A stretch of 64,000 nucleotides of DNA, from the NCBI GenBank assembly GCA_012797975.1, contig JAAZOD010000010.1:1-64000 (forward strand), written 5' to 3'. This DNA is from Pelolinea sp. (GTDB lineage: Bacteria; Chloroflexota; Anaerolineae; Anaerolineales; Anaerolineaceae). The translations under genes and the position numbers were made by a program. The first letter of the stretch is position 1, and every line of letters starts with the position of its first letter. Shown here in pieces: positions 56,629-64,000 of this stretch. The notes beneath the pieces are model-generated. The model saw nothing but the letters and a program-made list of their open reading frames with translations, did no database searches and was not told the origin of the DNA.

Positions 56629-57638
56629 GTGAAATCACAAAACAAACCATTACTGTTATGCTTGAAAAAGCCCAAAGCGCTTTGAAAGCCGGGGATAAAA
56701 AAGAAGCGCGCGCCTGGGCACAGAAAGTTTTACACGCATCCGCAGACAATGTGGACGCGTACCTAATCCTGGCATCCATCAGCGCACCCAAGGAAAGTTT
56801 GAAATATCTGAAGCGCGTTTTGGAGCTGGATCCGAAAAACCAAAAAGCGCGCAGCGGAATGCGCTGGGTCGCCGAAAAATTAAAAGAGGAAGAAACACAA
56901 AAGAAGCAAAATTCTGCTCAAGAAGATACGCAAGCGATCAAAGTAAAAGCAGCGCAAAAACGACCCCAGAAAAAGAACGGCAGCCATTCCTCCATCTGGG
57001 GCATCCTGCTCTTTTCCGCCATCGTCCTGGCCGGTCTGGCAGCTTTCAGCTGGTATGGATTACCCATCCTGAATTCCACTTCCAAGGATATCAAGGATCC
57101 ACGCCCGGCGGGAGTGGTGGTCAAACCCACCCTCACACCCACCGCCACAGCCACCCCCACTCCCACATTGACCCCGACGGCCACATCCACCCCGCTGCCC
57201 ACCTCAACGCCCAAACCGACCGAAAAAACATACATGGACTATTTTGCCCATTCCTGGGATATCCCGGATGAGGTGAGCGGAAGTGATAAATTCTGGATCG
57301 AAGTGGATTTGAGCGAACAAATGGTATATACCTACCGTGGTGATACTTTCCTGCAGTCATTCCTGGTATCCACGGGGACCAGCGCACACCCCACAGTAAC
57401 CGGCACCTTCAAGATCTATGCCAAATATCCCGCCTATCTCATGGTTGGTGATGGGTATTACCTGCCCGATGTGCCTTATTCCATGTTCTTCTACAAGGGT
57501 TACAGTCTGCACGGCACCTACTGGCACAGCAATTTCGGCACCCCCATGAGCCATGGTTGTGTTAATATGAGAACAAGCGATGCCGAATGGGTATATGAAA
57601 ATGCCCCGATCGGCACCTATGTCTATGTCCATGATTGA
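56625..57638 (+). CDS. L,D-transpeptidase with membrane anchor and Pro/Thr linker
   Basis: The 337-residue protein has an N-terminal cytoplasmic TPR-like helical part (about 1-85, KAGDKKEARAWAQKVLHAS), one membrane segment (about 125-147), a Pro/Thr/Ala linker, and a C-terminal YkuD domain with catalytic His and Cys in MSHGCVNMRTS. It forms 3-3 or 1-3 peptide cross-links or attaches proteins to peptidoglycan. ATG 56625 overlaps the stop of the amidase-like gene. The next gene is a second YkuD enzyme. Confidence 0.9.
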   Translation: MSEITKQTITVMLEKAQSALKAGDKKEARAWAQKVLHASADNVDAYLILASISAPKESLKYLKRVLELDPKNQKARSGMRWVAEKLKEEETQKKQNSAQEDTQAIKVKAAQKRPQKKNGSHSSIWGILLFSAIVLAGLAAFSWYGLPILNSTSKDIKDPRPAGVVVKPTLTPTATATPTPTLTPTATSTPLPTSTPKPTEKTYMDYFAHSWDIPDEVSGSDKFWIEVDLSEQMVYTYRGDTFLQSFLVSTGTSAHPTVTGTFKIYAKYPAYLMVGDGYYLPDVPYSMFFYKGYSLHGTYWHSNFGTPMSHGCVNMRTSDAEWVYENAPIGTYVYVHD

Positions 57639-58699
57639 TGATGTACAGATACAGTATGAAAAAGAACATCAACAGAAGAGATTTCCTAAAGTATGCACTG
57701 CAAGGGGTATGTGGCGGATTCTTTCTCGTCAACTCTTTTCCAAAGCATGCCAGTTTTCTGGAAACCGATCCGGCTACCCCTCTGCTGGGAAGGGTCTTCA
57801 AAGATGATGCCATCCTCTATAAACAACCCTCTTTTTCTTCAGGCACGAAGTACATCCTGAAAGCGAACAATGTGCTTCCTTTGGCCGAAGAGGTGATCGG
57901 CGACCCCATCAATGAACACAGCAAATTGTGGTACGAGGTCACCGATTACGGCTACATCCCCGCCAACAGCATCCAGCCGGTACGGCAGCGCATCAATCCA
58001 CCCAAGACACAGATCAGCTCCAACGGCGAATTGGGGACCATCACGGTGCCTTATACCAAAGCCTGGCGTACAGACCTGACTTCCGTATCGGAAGATTTCC
58101 AGTACTTTTATTACGGGTCAACCCATTGGATCAGAGGAAACTACACCGATGCGAAGGGGAACATCTATTACAAAATCGTTGAAGATCGCTGGGGGGATAT
58201 TTATTATGTTCTGGCAGAACACATTGAGATCATCACAGAGGACGAGTTGAAGGCTTTTGCCAGCGCGGTACCGGCGGAAGAAAAGACCCTGGAGGTCAGC
58301 ATCGCCGACCAGGCGGTGATCGCCTACGAATATGGAAAAGCCGTTTTCTTTTCCCAGGCATCCACCGGCCTTTTCAACAACGAACTCGATTATTCCACAC
58401 CCCCGGGAAACTACCAGATCAATTACAAACGCCCCTCCCGCCACATGGTACACACCGATAAAAGTGGCGATGATGACAGCGAATTGTATGGAGTGCCCTG
58501 GGTAAGTTATTTTACCGATAGCGGCATTGCCTTTCACGGCACGTACTGGCATAACGATTTCGGCGTTCAGCACAGCCACGGCTGTGTGAACCTGCCCATA
58601 CCGGCTGCCAAATGGATCTATCTGTGGAGCCAACCGGTCGTCCCCTTCGGGCAGGAGAAGTATGTCACCAACAGCGGCACCAGGGTAAAAGTGATCTAA
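57638..58699 (+). CDS. L,D-transpeptidase with Tat-type signal
   Basis: The 353-residue protein begins with NRRDFLKYALQG, a twin-arginine-like signal, then a hydrophobic stretch. Two SH3-like segments may precede the YkuD domain; the domain ends QHSHGCVNLPIPAAKW with catalytic His and Cys. It overlaps the upstream gene by one base (TGATG), so the two are coupled. Tat export suggests that it folds in the cytoplasm first, which is unusual for YkuD enzymes. Confidence 0.88.
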   Translation: MMYRYSMKKNINRRDFLKYALQGVCGGFFLVNSFPKHASFLETDPATPLLGRVFKDDAILYKQPSFSSGTKYILKANNVLPLAEEVIGDPINEHSKLWYEVTDYGYIPANSIQPVRQRINPPKTQISSNGELGTITVPYTKAWRTDLTSVSEDFQYFYYGSTHWIRGNYTDAKGNIYYKIVEDRWGDIYYVLAEHIEIITEDELKAFASAVPAEEKTLEVSIADQAVIAYEYGKAVFFSQASTGLFNNELDYSTPPGNYQINYKRPSRHMVHTDKSGDDDSELYGVPWVSYFTDSGIAFHGTYWHNDFGVQHSHGCVNLPIPAAKWIYLWSQPVVPFGQEKYVTNSGTRVKVI

Positions 58700-58772
58700 A
58701 AAAATTTAGATTTCGTTAAGATACATGCCTGCTCTTTCTGGTTAGAATTTCCAGCATCTATGAGGTTTTCGA

Positions 58773-59189
58773 ATGAGTCAGCGAGCGGTTTTTGAAGGAT
58801 TGATCGTCGATGAAAAAGATAGATCGGTAGCCACCGAATATGTGGGTGCGGAAGCAACCTACGTGGTGGATGACGACGGTTTTATGCGCCATATAGCCAG
58901 CGAATATGTTGATCGCCAGGTGCTCAATTTTTTAAAAGAACAAATCCTGCAGAACAAGGACATCTTGGCTGATCAGGCCACCAAGATGTTAGGGCAGGAA
59001 GATATCTTTTCACGAGCGGTGATCGAAAACCAGCTCGAAGATGTGGACAAACAGATGGACATGCTGTTGAACACCGGGCTGCCCACGAGCAATCGCGAAT
59101 ATCTGGGAATGATGGGCTTCAAAGTACGGATCGACGTGCATGGAGATATTCTGGAGATCGTCCAACCGGTGGCCAGCGACGAAGACTAA
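58773..59189 (+). CDS. Small protein of unknown function
   Basis: No family is recognised for this 138-residue protein. It is acidic and helical in its middle (QVLNFLKEQILQNKDILADQ), with a beta-like N-terminal VFEGLIVDEKDRSVATEYVG and a C-terminal FKVRIDVHGDILEIVQPV. GAGG lies eight bases before the ATG. It lies between the transpeptidase gene and the thioredoxin gene and may belong to their transcript. A cytoplasmic location is likely. Confidence 0.7.
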   Translation: MSQRAVFEGLIVDEKDRSVATEYVGAEATYVVDDDGFMRHIASEYVDRQVLNFLKEQILQNKDILADQATKMLGQEDIFSRAVIENQLEDVDKQMDMLLNTGLPTSNREYLGMMGFKVRIDVHGDILEIVQPVASDED

Positions 59190-59242
59190 CACTCGTTTTC
59201 CCTTTGTAAGGGTACAATTAAAAAAATCAATATGGTGGAGCC

Positions 59243-60076
59243 ATGACTTCAGAATTCATCATTCACGCCAATGAGCTTAATTTCGAATATGAAGTGATTT
59301 CATTTTCGATGAACACCCCAGTGGTGGTCGATTTCTGGGCGGAATGGTGCCAGCCATGCAAGACGCTGGGGCCAATTCTGGAGCGTGCCATCCAGGAAGC
59401 CGGCAATTCCATCCGCCTGGCAAAAGTGAACATCGACCAAAATCCCAATCTGGCCATCCAGTATGGAGTGCGCAGTATCCCAACGGTCAAGGCATTCGTG
59501 CAAGGTGCGGTAGTTGCCGAATTCGTTGGCATGCAACCTCCCGACCGGGTGCGTGCGTTCCTGGACCAGCTCACTCCCCCCAGCCCGATCGACCTGGCCG
59601 TGGAGAAAGCATCCAACCTGTTGACCCTGGGAAATTGGGCAGAAGCCGAGGGCATCTTCCGGGATGCGTTGACCAATAAACCCAATTCCAGCTCGAGCAT
59701 TCTCGGATTATGCAAATCTCTACTGGCACAGGGAAAAGCCAGTGAAGCGCTGGAACTGCTGCGCGAATTCCCGGCCAGCCGCGAATTCAGCCATGCCCAG
59801 GCCTTGCTCCCCCTGGCAGAATGCATGCGCAACTCCATGCAGAAACCAGTGCCGGAAGGGGATGAGAATGATGCCGCTTTTCGCAACGCCCTGCGCCTGA
59901 TCAGCAAAGGAAATCTGGAAGCCGCCATGGACGGGATCATTGGCATTTTACGCCGCAATAAACATTATCAAAATGGAAAAGCCCACCAGATCGCACTGGC
60001 GATCATCGAACTGTTGGGTGAAGGGAATCCCCTCACCTCCCAATACCGGCGCGAACTCGCCAGCGCGCTTTTCTAA
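59243..60076 (+). CDS. Thioredoxin-TPR protein (CnoX/YbbN-like)
   Basis: The 277-residue protein has an N-terminal thioredoxin fold (about 1-110) with WAEWCQPCK (Cys36 and Cys39; CQPC instead of CGPC) and cis-Pro SIPTVKAF, then a helical repeat domain (about 120-277: NWAEAEGIFRDALTNKP, ASEALELLREFP). This order matches CnoX, a chaperone that protects and hands clients to GroEL. Redox potential may differ because of the CQPC motif. It has no signal peptide. Confidence 0.9.
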   Translation: MTSEFIIHANELNFEYEVISFSMNTPVVVDFWAEWCQPCKTLGPILERAIQEAGNSIRLAKVNIDQNPNLAIQYGVRSIPTVKAFVQGAVVAEFVGMQPPDRVRAFLDQLTPPSPIDLAVEKASNLLTLGNWAEAEGIFRDALTNKPNSSSSILGLCKSLLAQGKASEALELLREFPASREFSHAQALLPLAECMRNSMQKPVPEGDENDAAFRNALRLISKGNLEAAMDGIIGILRRNKHYQNGKAHQIALAIIELLGEGNPLTSQYRRELASALF

Positions 60077-60091
60077 TTCTCAAAAACTCGA

Positions 60092-60982
60092 TCAATCCAG
60101 AATCATTTCACCCCAGGTGGTCGGATCCAAAAAGCCATGTGTTGGGATATTGGAAATCAGGGTCTGCTGAACGTTTTCTGCCGGATTATCGTTGTCAGAA
60201 ACGGAAAATTCAAATCCCAAGCGCATCCCTTTCTGCGGGGTGATCTCCAGCACGCTCCAGGGAATACGCACCTCCAACCGATAGATGCCAGCCGTACTGG
60301 TCGAGGTGATATCGATCTGATCTGTGATCGATCCCTTCTTCGAGATCGGGTACCACAGATAGGCCTCTTTCGGACCGTTGATGCTACCCCTGCCGGGGGC
60401 AATCCCAATCTGGTAATCGTCTTCGTTCAAACTGGCGGTATGAAAATCACCCGCCAGGTCGGTATCGATCAGCAGTTCAATGCTGTCACCACGGAAAAGC
60501 AACTCGCCACTGGCGTTTTGAACATACGTATCATCTTTCACTTTCACACCGACGTAAAGAAAGCTCTCATCCCAACCCAGAATGAATGAACCCTCACAAT
60601 CAGAGTCATTCTCCCAGGCCTTCAGTCCATAGACCACATAATAGGCCGGGTAGGCAAGCGTGCTTTGTTTCCAATCCCCCCAATCGCCATCCAGCACCGG
60701 TTTCTTGGAGAGGTATTTCGCAACCACCTGCTGAGCGCCGCGTTGATCGTTCGCTGCGGTGGCGGAAGGGATGGCAGTAGAGGATGCCTGAACAGCCGCG
60801 GTAGCACTTTGGCCTGTCGCCGCCGCAGTGGGGGTAGGGAAAGCAGCGAACATGGCGGTCAGGGTTTGCGCAGGTTGATCAAAAATATTTTCCGGTTCTT
60901 CCTCTTTGAAAAAGGGAAAATTACAGGCCGTGATCAGAACCAGCAGCGCAATAACCAGAAAAATCTTTTTCTTCATTTTCAT
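60092..60982 (-). CDS. CBM9-like carbohydrate-binding lipoprotein
   Basis: From ATG 60982 (GAGGA upstream) the 296-residue lipoprotein has a KMKKK start, a hydrophobic stretch and the lipobox LITAC. A low-complexity Ala/Thr/Pro linker is followed by a family 9 carbohydrate-binding-like domain (about 105-296: PVLDGDWGDWKQS, LYVGVKVKDDTY, DSIELLIDTD, RLEVRIPWSVL). Such domains bind sugars or cell-surface glycans. The ligand is unknown, and it is convergent with the thioredoxin gene. Confidence 0.82.
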   Translation of the reverse strand: MKMKKKIFLVIALLVLITACNFPFFKEEEPENIFDQPAQTLTAMFAAFPTPTAAATGQSATAAVQASSTAIPSATAANDQRGAQQVVAKYLSKKPVLDGDWGDWKQSTLAYPAYYVVYGLKAWENDSDCEGSFILGWDESFLYVGVKVKDDTYVQNASGELLFRGDSIELLIDTDLAGDFHTASLNEDDYQIGIAPGRGSINGPKEAYLWYPISKKGSITDQIDITSTSTAGIYRLEVRIPWSVLEITPQKGMRLGFEFSVSDNDNPAENVQQTLISNIPTHGFLDPTTWGEMILD

Positions 60983-61077
60983 TATCATTTCCTCGATCAC
61001 CCATATACTATCATAATCAACTTTGTTTCAATACCATGCTTTACATTCCGACACACAGACAGGCCGCTGCAAACCAT

Positions 61078-61701
61078 CTATTGAAAATCCTCTTCTTTTA
61101 GCTGCGTATCCGTAACCAACTTTTCCTTCGGCGGGAACTGGCCGTCGAACAATTCACATTGTTCTTGGTCGACCTTGAACACACCACTATCCAGGAATCT
61201 TCCAGAAATTCCCTGCAAACTGCCTTCATAGAGTTCCTTGGCCATGAATGCATCAAAATTCTTCCCATCGGCAGTGCAGATCTGAAAGCATTTTGCATTC
61301 TTAAATCCAAAACGCCGATAGTAGGCAGGGTTGCCAAAAATGAGAACGGCTTTAAAACCCATGGTCCGGGCGACTGCACAGGTATGCTCCACCAACCGGC
61401 TTCCTATTCCTTTATGCTGATAGGCAGGCAGAACGCTGAGCGGGCCAAAGCAGATCACAGGTTTCTCCGTACCATCTTCACCCACAACTCTTGCCCGGGT
61501 ATAGGCAATATTACCGACCACCTCCCCATTCATCTCCGCGACAAAATCGAGTTCCGGAATGAAATCTGCAGAACGGCGCATTTGATGAAGGAGAAAATGT
61601 TCGTCACAGCCGGGCTTGTATACATTCCAAAAGGCCTCACGGGTAAGGTTTTCAACCGTTCGAAAATCTTTTTCTTCTTCAAGACGCAAGTGAATATGCA
61701 A
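61078..61701 (-). CDS. GNAT family N-acetyltransferase
   Basis: The 207-residue enzyme transfers an acetyl group from acetyl-CoA to an amine. The acetyl-CoA site is visible as GPLSVLPAYQHKGIGSRLVEH (the Q/RxxGxG/A signature, quoted in part) and a following YYRRFGF. It lies 16 bp downstream of the RNA methyltransferase gene and is likely co-transcribed. The YhbS-like layout gives no acceptor. Confidence 0.88.
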   Translation of the reverse strand: MHIHLRLEEEKDFRTVENLTREAFWNVYKPGCDEHFLLHQMRRSADFIPELDFVAEMNGEVVGNIAYTRARVVGEDGTEKPVICFGPLSVLPAYQHKGIGSRLVEHTCAVARTMGFKAVLIFGNPAYYRRFGFKNAKCFQICTADGKNFDAFMAKELYEGSLQGISGRFLDSGVFKVDQEQCELFDGQFPPKEKLVTDTQLKEEDFQ

Positions 61702-61717
61702 ACTGATCTCCTCTCAT

Positions 61718-62959
61718 CTACTCCTCAAAATGCTTCAGTAAAACCACCGTCTCAAAATGATAAGTTTGCGGGAACATATCGAACAGCACGATGCTCTCGA
61801 GCGCAAAACCCCTGTCGATCAGGCGGCGGATATCCCTGGCCAGCGTCGCCGGGTCGCAGGATACATACACCAGCGCAGTACAATCGCTCTGTGCCAGTGC
61901 CTGCAAGACATTTTCATGCAATCCAGCCCGCGGCGGATCGCACACCACCAGATCCGCTTTCCACTGCAAAGCTGGCAGGATCGCTTCGGCAGCCCCCTCG
62001 TATAACGATACCTGTGCAAAAGCATCCAGGTTCACCACAAAATCGCGGCAGGCACGCGGGTCGCTTTCCACCGCCACCAGTGCGCTGGTTTGGGGCGCCA
62101 GAAAACGGGAAAAAAGACCCACACCCGAGAACAGATCCAGCGCCGTGCGGGAAGCCTTCTTTTGAACAATGTCCATCAAAAGCGAAACCATCTTTTCCGT
62201 CACGCCATCGTTGACCTGAAAGAAGGAACCAGCCGAAAGATGGAAAGGTACGCCCTTCACACCCATGGTCAGAGCGTCTTCCCCACTCAGCACCACATTC
62301 TCATTTTTGCTGCAGTACACCAGATTCACCGGTACGTTCAGCTCAACTTCCGGAATATCCCCTTCCTCCCCTTCGAGGGTGATCAACACTTCCTCCGCCT
62401 CATTCTGGCGCATTTCGACGCGCGTGATGCCAGATTGCGGTTCCAGTGCAAGAGTCTGCCAGAGCTCCTGAATGGCCTGACCCGGCAGCAGACACCGGGA
62501 GAGCTCAAAGCCCGCATTGGAATTGCGTTTCATGAACCCCAGTTTTCCGCTAGCAAGCGGATGAAACTGCAGTACATTGCGATATCCATAAGGCAGGTCA
62601 GAGGGGAGTACCTGCATGGGTTGGATCAGGTCCACATGCCCCAGCCGCAGGAGCTGTTCGCGCAGGATGTGCTCTTTATATTCAATCTGGGCAGGATAAT
62701 CGATATGCTGATACTGGCAGCCGCCGCACACTCCAAAATGCGGGCAGGGTGCCGCCACACGCTGCGGCGAGGGAGACAGCAACTCCACCATTTCACCGCG
62801 CGCATACTTTTGCTTGTCATCCACAATACGGATGGCTACCTTTTCACCGGGAATGACATAGGGGATGAAAACCGCTCTGCCGTCAGACAGGCGTGCCAGC
62901 CCGTCTCCGCCATACGCAAGCCGGTCAATAATCACTTGCTGGATATTTGTTTTTTCCAT
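61718..62959 (-). CDS. rlmD: 23S rRNA (uracil-C5)-methyltransferase, RlmD/TrmA family
   Basis: The enzyme methylates C5 of a uracil in rRNA or tRNA with SAM. From ATG 62959 (or 62971) it has about 413 residues: a TRAM domain (about 1-55), a [4Fe-4S] cysteine motif CPHFGVCGGCQYQH (near 70-85), and a SAM domain with DLFSGVGLFSRFLA and DPPRAGL. The catalytic Cys is in VSCDPATLARD. RlmC or TrmA are close alternatives. No strong ribosome site distinguishes the starts. Confidence 0.9.
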   Translation of the reverse strand: MEKTNIQQVIIDRLAYGGDGLARLSDGRAVFIPYVIPGEKVAIRIVDDKQKYARGEMVELLSPSPQRVAAPCPHFGVCGGCQYQHIDYPAQIEYKEHILREQLLRLGHVDLIQPMQVLPSDLPYGYRNVLQFHPLASGKLGFMKRNSNAGFELSRCLLPGQAIQELWQTLALEPQSGITRVEMRQNEAEEVLITLEGEEGDIPEVELNVPVNLVYCSKNENVVLSGEDALTMGVKGVPFHLSAGSFFQVNDGVTEKMVSLLMDIVQKKASRTALDLFSGVGLFSRFLAPQTSALVAVESDPRACRDFVVNLDAFAQVSLYEGAAEAILPALQWKADLVVCDPPRAGLHENVLQALAQSDCTALVYVSCDPATLARDIRRLIDRGFALESIVLFDMFPQTYHFETVVLLKHFEE

Positions 62960-63105
62960 TGGAGAAATCATACCCGAAGAAACCAAAAAATGCTGTGAGA
63001 ACTTATCCCTGCTGGTCTTTGGGGGATTTTAGGTTAAAACAGTCTTTTTACTTATACCATAATTAATTTTATAAATTTTTATATCAATATTATTCAAATG
63101 TACTA

Positions 63106-63133
63106 TTGCAATATTTTAATTATCTGCTATTAT
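63106..63133 (+). promoter_or_regulatory. Promoter of the MFS transporter
   Basis: TTGCAA (63106-63111), a 16-bp spacer and TATTAT (63128-63133) lie 43 nt before the start in a strongly AT-rich gap. A typical housekeeping promoter is likely. Confidence 0.6.
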
Positions 63134-63175
63134 TTCTGCATTATTAACAACTTCGCTTTAATGTTTGGAGGAAGC

Positions 63176-64000
63176 ATGCTGGCATCGATCAAAAAAACCT
63201 ACCAAGAATTTCCCAAAGCATTCTGGAATGTCATTTTGGGGATGTTCATCGACAACATCGGCGGCTCCCTTCTTTTCCCTTTCCTTACCCTGTACGTCAC
63301 CCAGAAATTTGGCGTCTCCCTGATCGACATTGGCTGGATCCAGGTGGTCAGCACAATGGTGAACGTGGTAGGCACCAGCATTGGTGGCGCGTTAGCAGAC
63401 CGTTATGGGCGCAAGACGATCGCTCTCATCGGTTTGTTCGGCAGCGCCCTGATCACCCTGCCATTAGGGCTCACCAACCGGTGGGAGCTTTTCATCCTCT
63501 TTCGCCTGCTGACCTCTTTCATGGGCAATTTTGCCGGCCCCGCGTTCAATGCACTAATGGCCGACCTGCTGCCATCCGCAAAACGTTCCCAGGGCTATGC
63601 CATCCTGCGCATTATCGGAAACCTCTCCGCCGCCATCGGCCCATTCCTGGCAGGTTTTCTGGTAGGCCGTTCCTTCCTGCCGCTGTTCATCGTGGATGTC
63701 GTGTTGAGCGTGGCAACCGGTATTTTCCTCCTCTTCAAAATGCCGGAAACCAAACCGGAAGAGGCCAGCCATGCCTCCCAACAGAGTCTCAAGGAAACCT
63801 TCGGCGGTTATGGCGCAGTTTTGCGCGACCGCCTGTTTGTAACATTGGTCTTCCTGATCGTCCTGACCATGATGGTTTATATGAATTACAACACCACCCT
63901 TTCCGTCTACCTGAACCGCATGCACGGCATCAGCGCCAGGCAATTCGGCTATCTGCTCACCCTCAACGCTGTGATGGTGGTGGTGCTCCAATTCAGCGTC
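63176..64000 (+). CDS. MFS transporter (partial, cut by window end)
   Basis: The 275 visible residues start at ATG 63176 with GGAGG four bases upstream. They show at least seven hydrophobic segments and the MFS loop motif GGALADRYGRKT after the second segment, the hallmark of the family. The C-terminus lies beyond the window. Drug/proton antiport or sugar export are possible; no substrate can be named. Confidence 0.88.
   Translation, partial: MLASIKKTYQEFPKAFWNVILGMFIDNIGGSLLFPFLTLYVTQKFGVSLIDIGWIQVVSTMVNVVGTSIGGALADRYGRKTIALIGLFGSALITLPLGLTNRWELFILFRLLTSFMGNFAGPAFNALMADLLPSAKRSQGYAILRIIGNLSAAIGPFLAGFLVGRSFLPLFIVDVVLSVATGIFLLFKMPETKPEEASHASQQSLKETFGGYGAVLRDRLFVTLVFLIVLTMMVYMNYNTTLSVYLNRMHGISARQFGYLLTLNAVMVVVLQFSV

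Overview
The window looks like chromosome of a heterotrophic bacterium close to the Anaerolineae (Chloroflexota). This is an inference from content, since no rRNA or tRNA was found. The support is a moderate GC content, an aldehyde:ferredoxin oxidoreductase, LuxR-type two-component pairs, an ABC sugar importer with ROK proteins, proline/threonine-rich linkers on cell-wall proteins, and a nusA-ylxR-infB-rbfA-nrnA-truB-ribF operon. No insertion sequence, prophage, CRISPR array or tRNA is visible.

Layout. 0-6.5 kb: clpB (-), a tungsten-type aldehyde:ferredoxin oxidoreductase, and a VTC-domain/DUF4956 pair. 6.6-12.6 kb: two NarL-type sensor/regulator pairs flanking a plsC-like acyltransferase, then a DUF2812/PadR pair with two operator copies. 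12.8-21.3 kb: a cold-shock protein, adenosine deaminase, uvrA, a patatin-like lipase, gyrB and a membrane protein. 21.3-24.2 kb: two unrecognised membrane proteins (the first AT-rich) and a metallo-beta-lactamase-fold hydrolase. 24.2-33.4 kb: a sugar-catabolism locus with a ROK repressor, a TIM-barrel protein, a Gfo/Idh oxidoreductase, an ABC importer, a ROK kinase and a divergent FAD oxidoreductase. Two promoters in this locus carry nearly the same 14-bp element just after their -10 boxes. 33.5-42.3 kb: the nusA operon, ending in a tandem ThyX-like protein. 42.4-50 kb: an ATP-cone/uridine-kinase-like protein, a 2H phosphoesterase, an overlapping trio (formyltransferase, unknown, propeller-like), a glycerophosphodiesterase and a 744-residue protein resembling a decayed DNA methyltransferase. 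50-52 kb: PTS enzyme I and HPr with no EII. 52.1-61 kb: a cell-envelope region with a class A penicillin-binding protein carrying an N-terminal AMMECR1 domain, a degenerate amidase-like protein, two L,D-transpeptidases, a small unknown, a thioredoxin-TPR protein and a CBM9-like lipoprotein. 61-64 kb: a GNAT acetyltransferase, an RlmD-type methyltransferase and a truncated MFS transporter.

The items most worth a second look are the AMMECR1-PBP fusion, the sugar locus with its shared operator, the tandem ThyX protein whose two halves keep complementary motifs, the methyltransferase-like 744-residue protein, and a perfect 38-bp palindrome inside the start of ribF. All function calls come from reading motifs; no database search was run.
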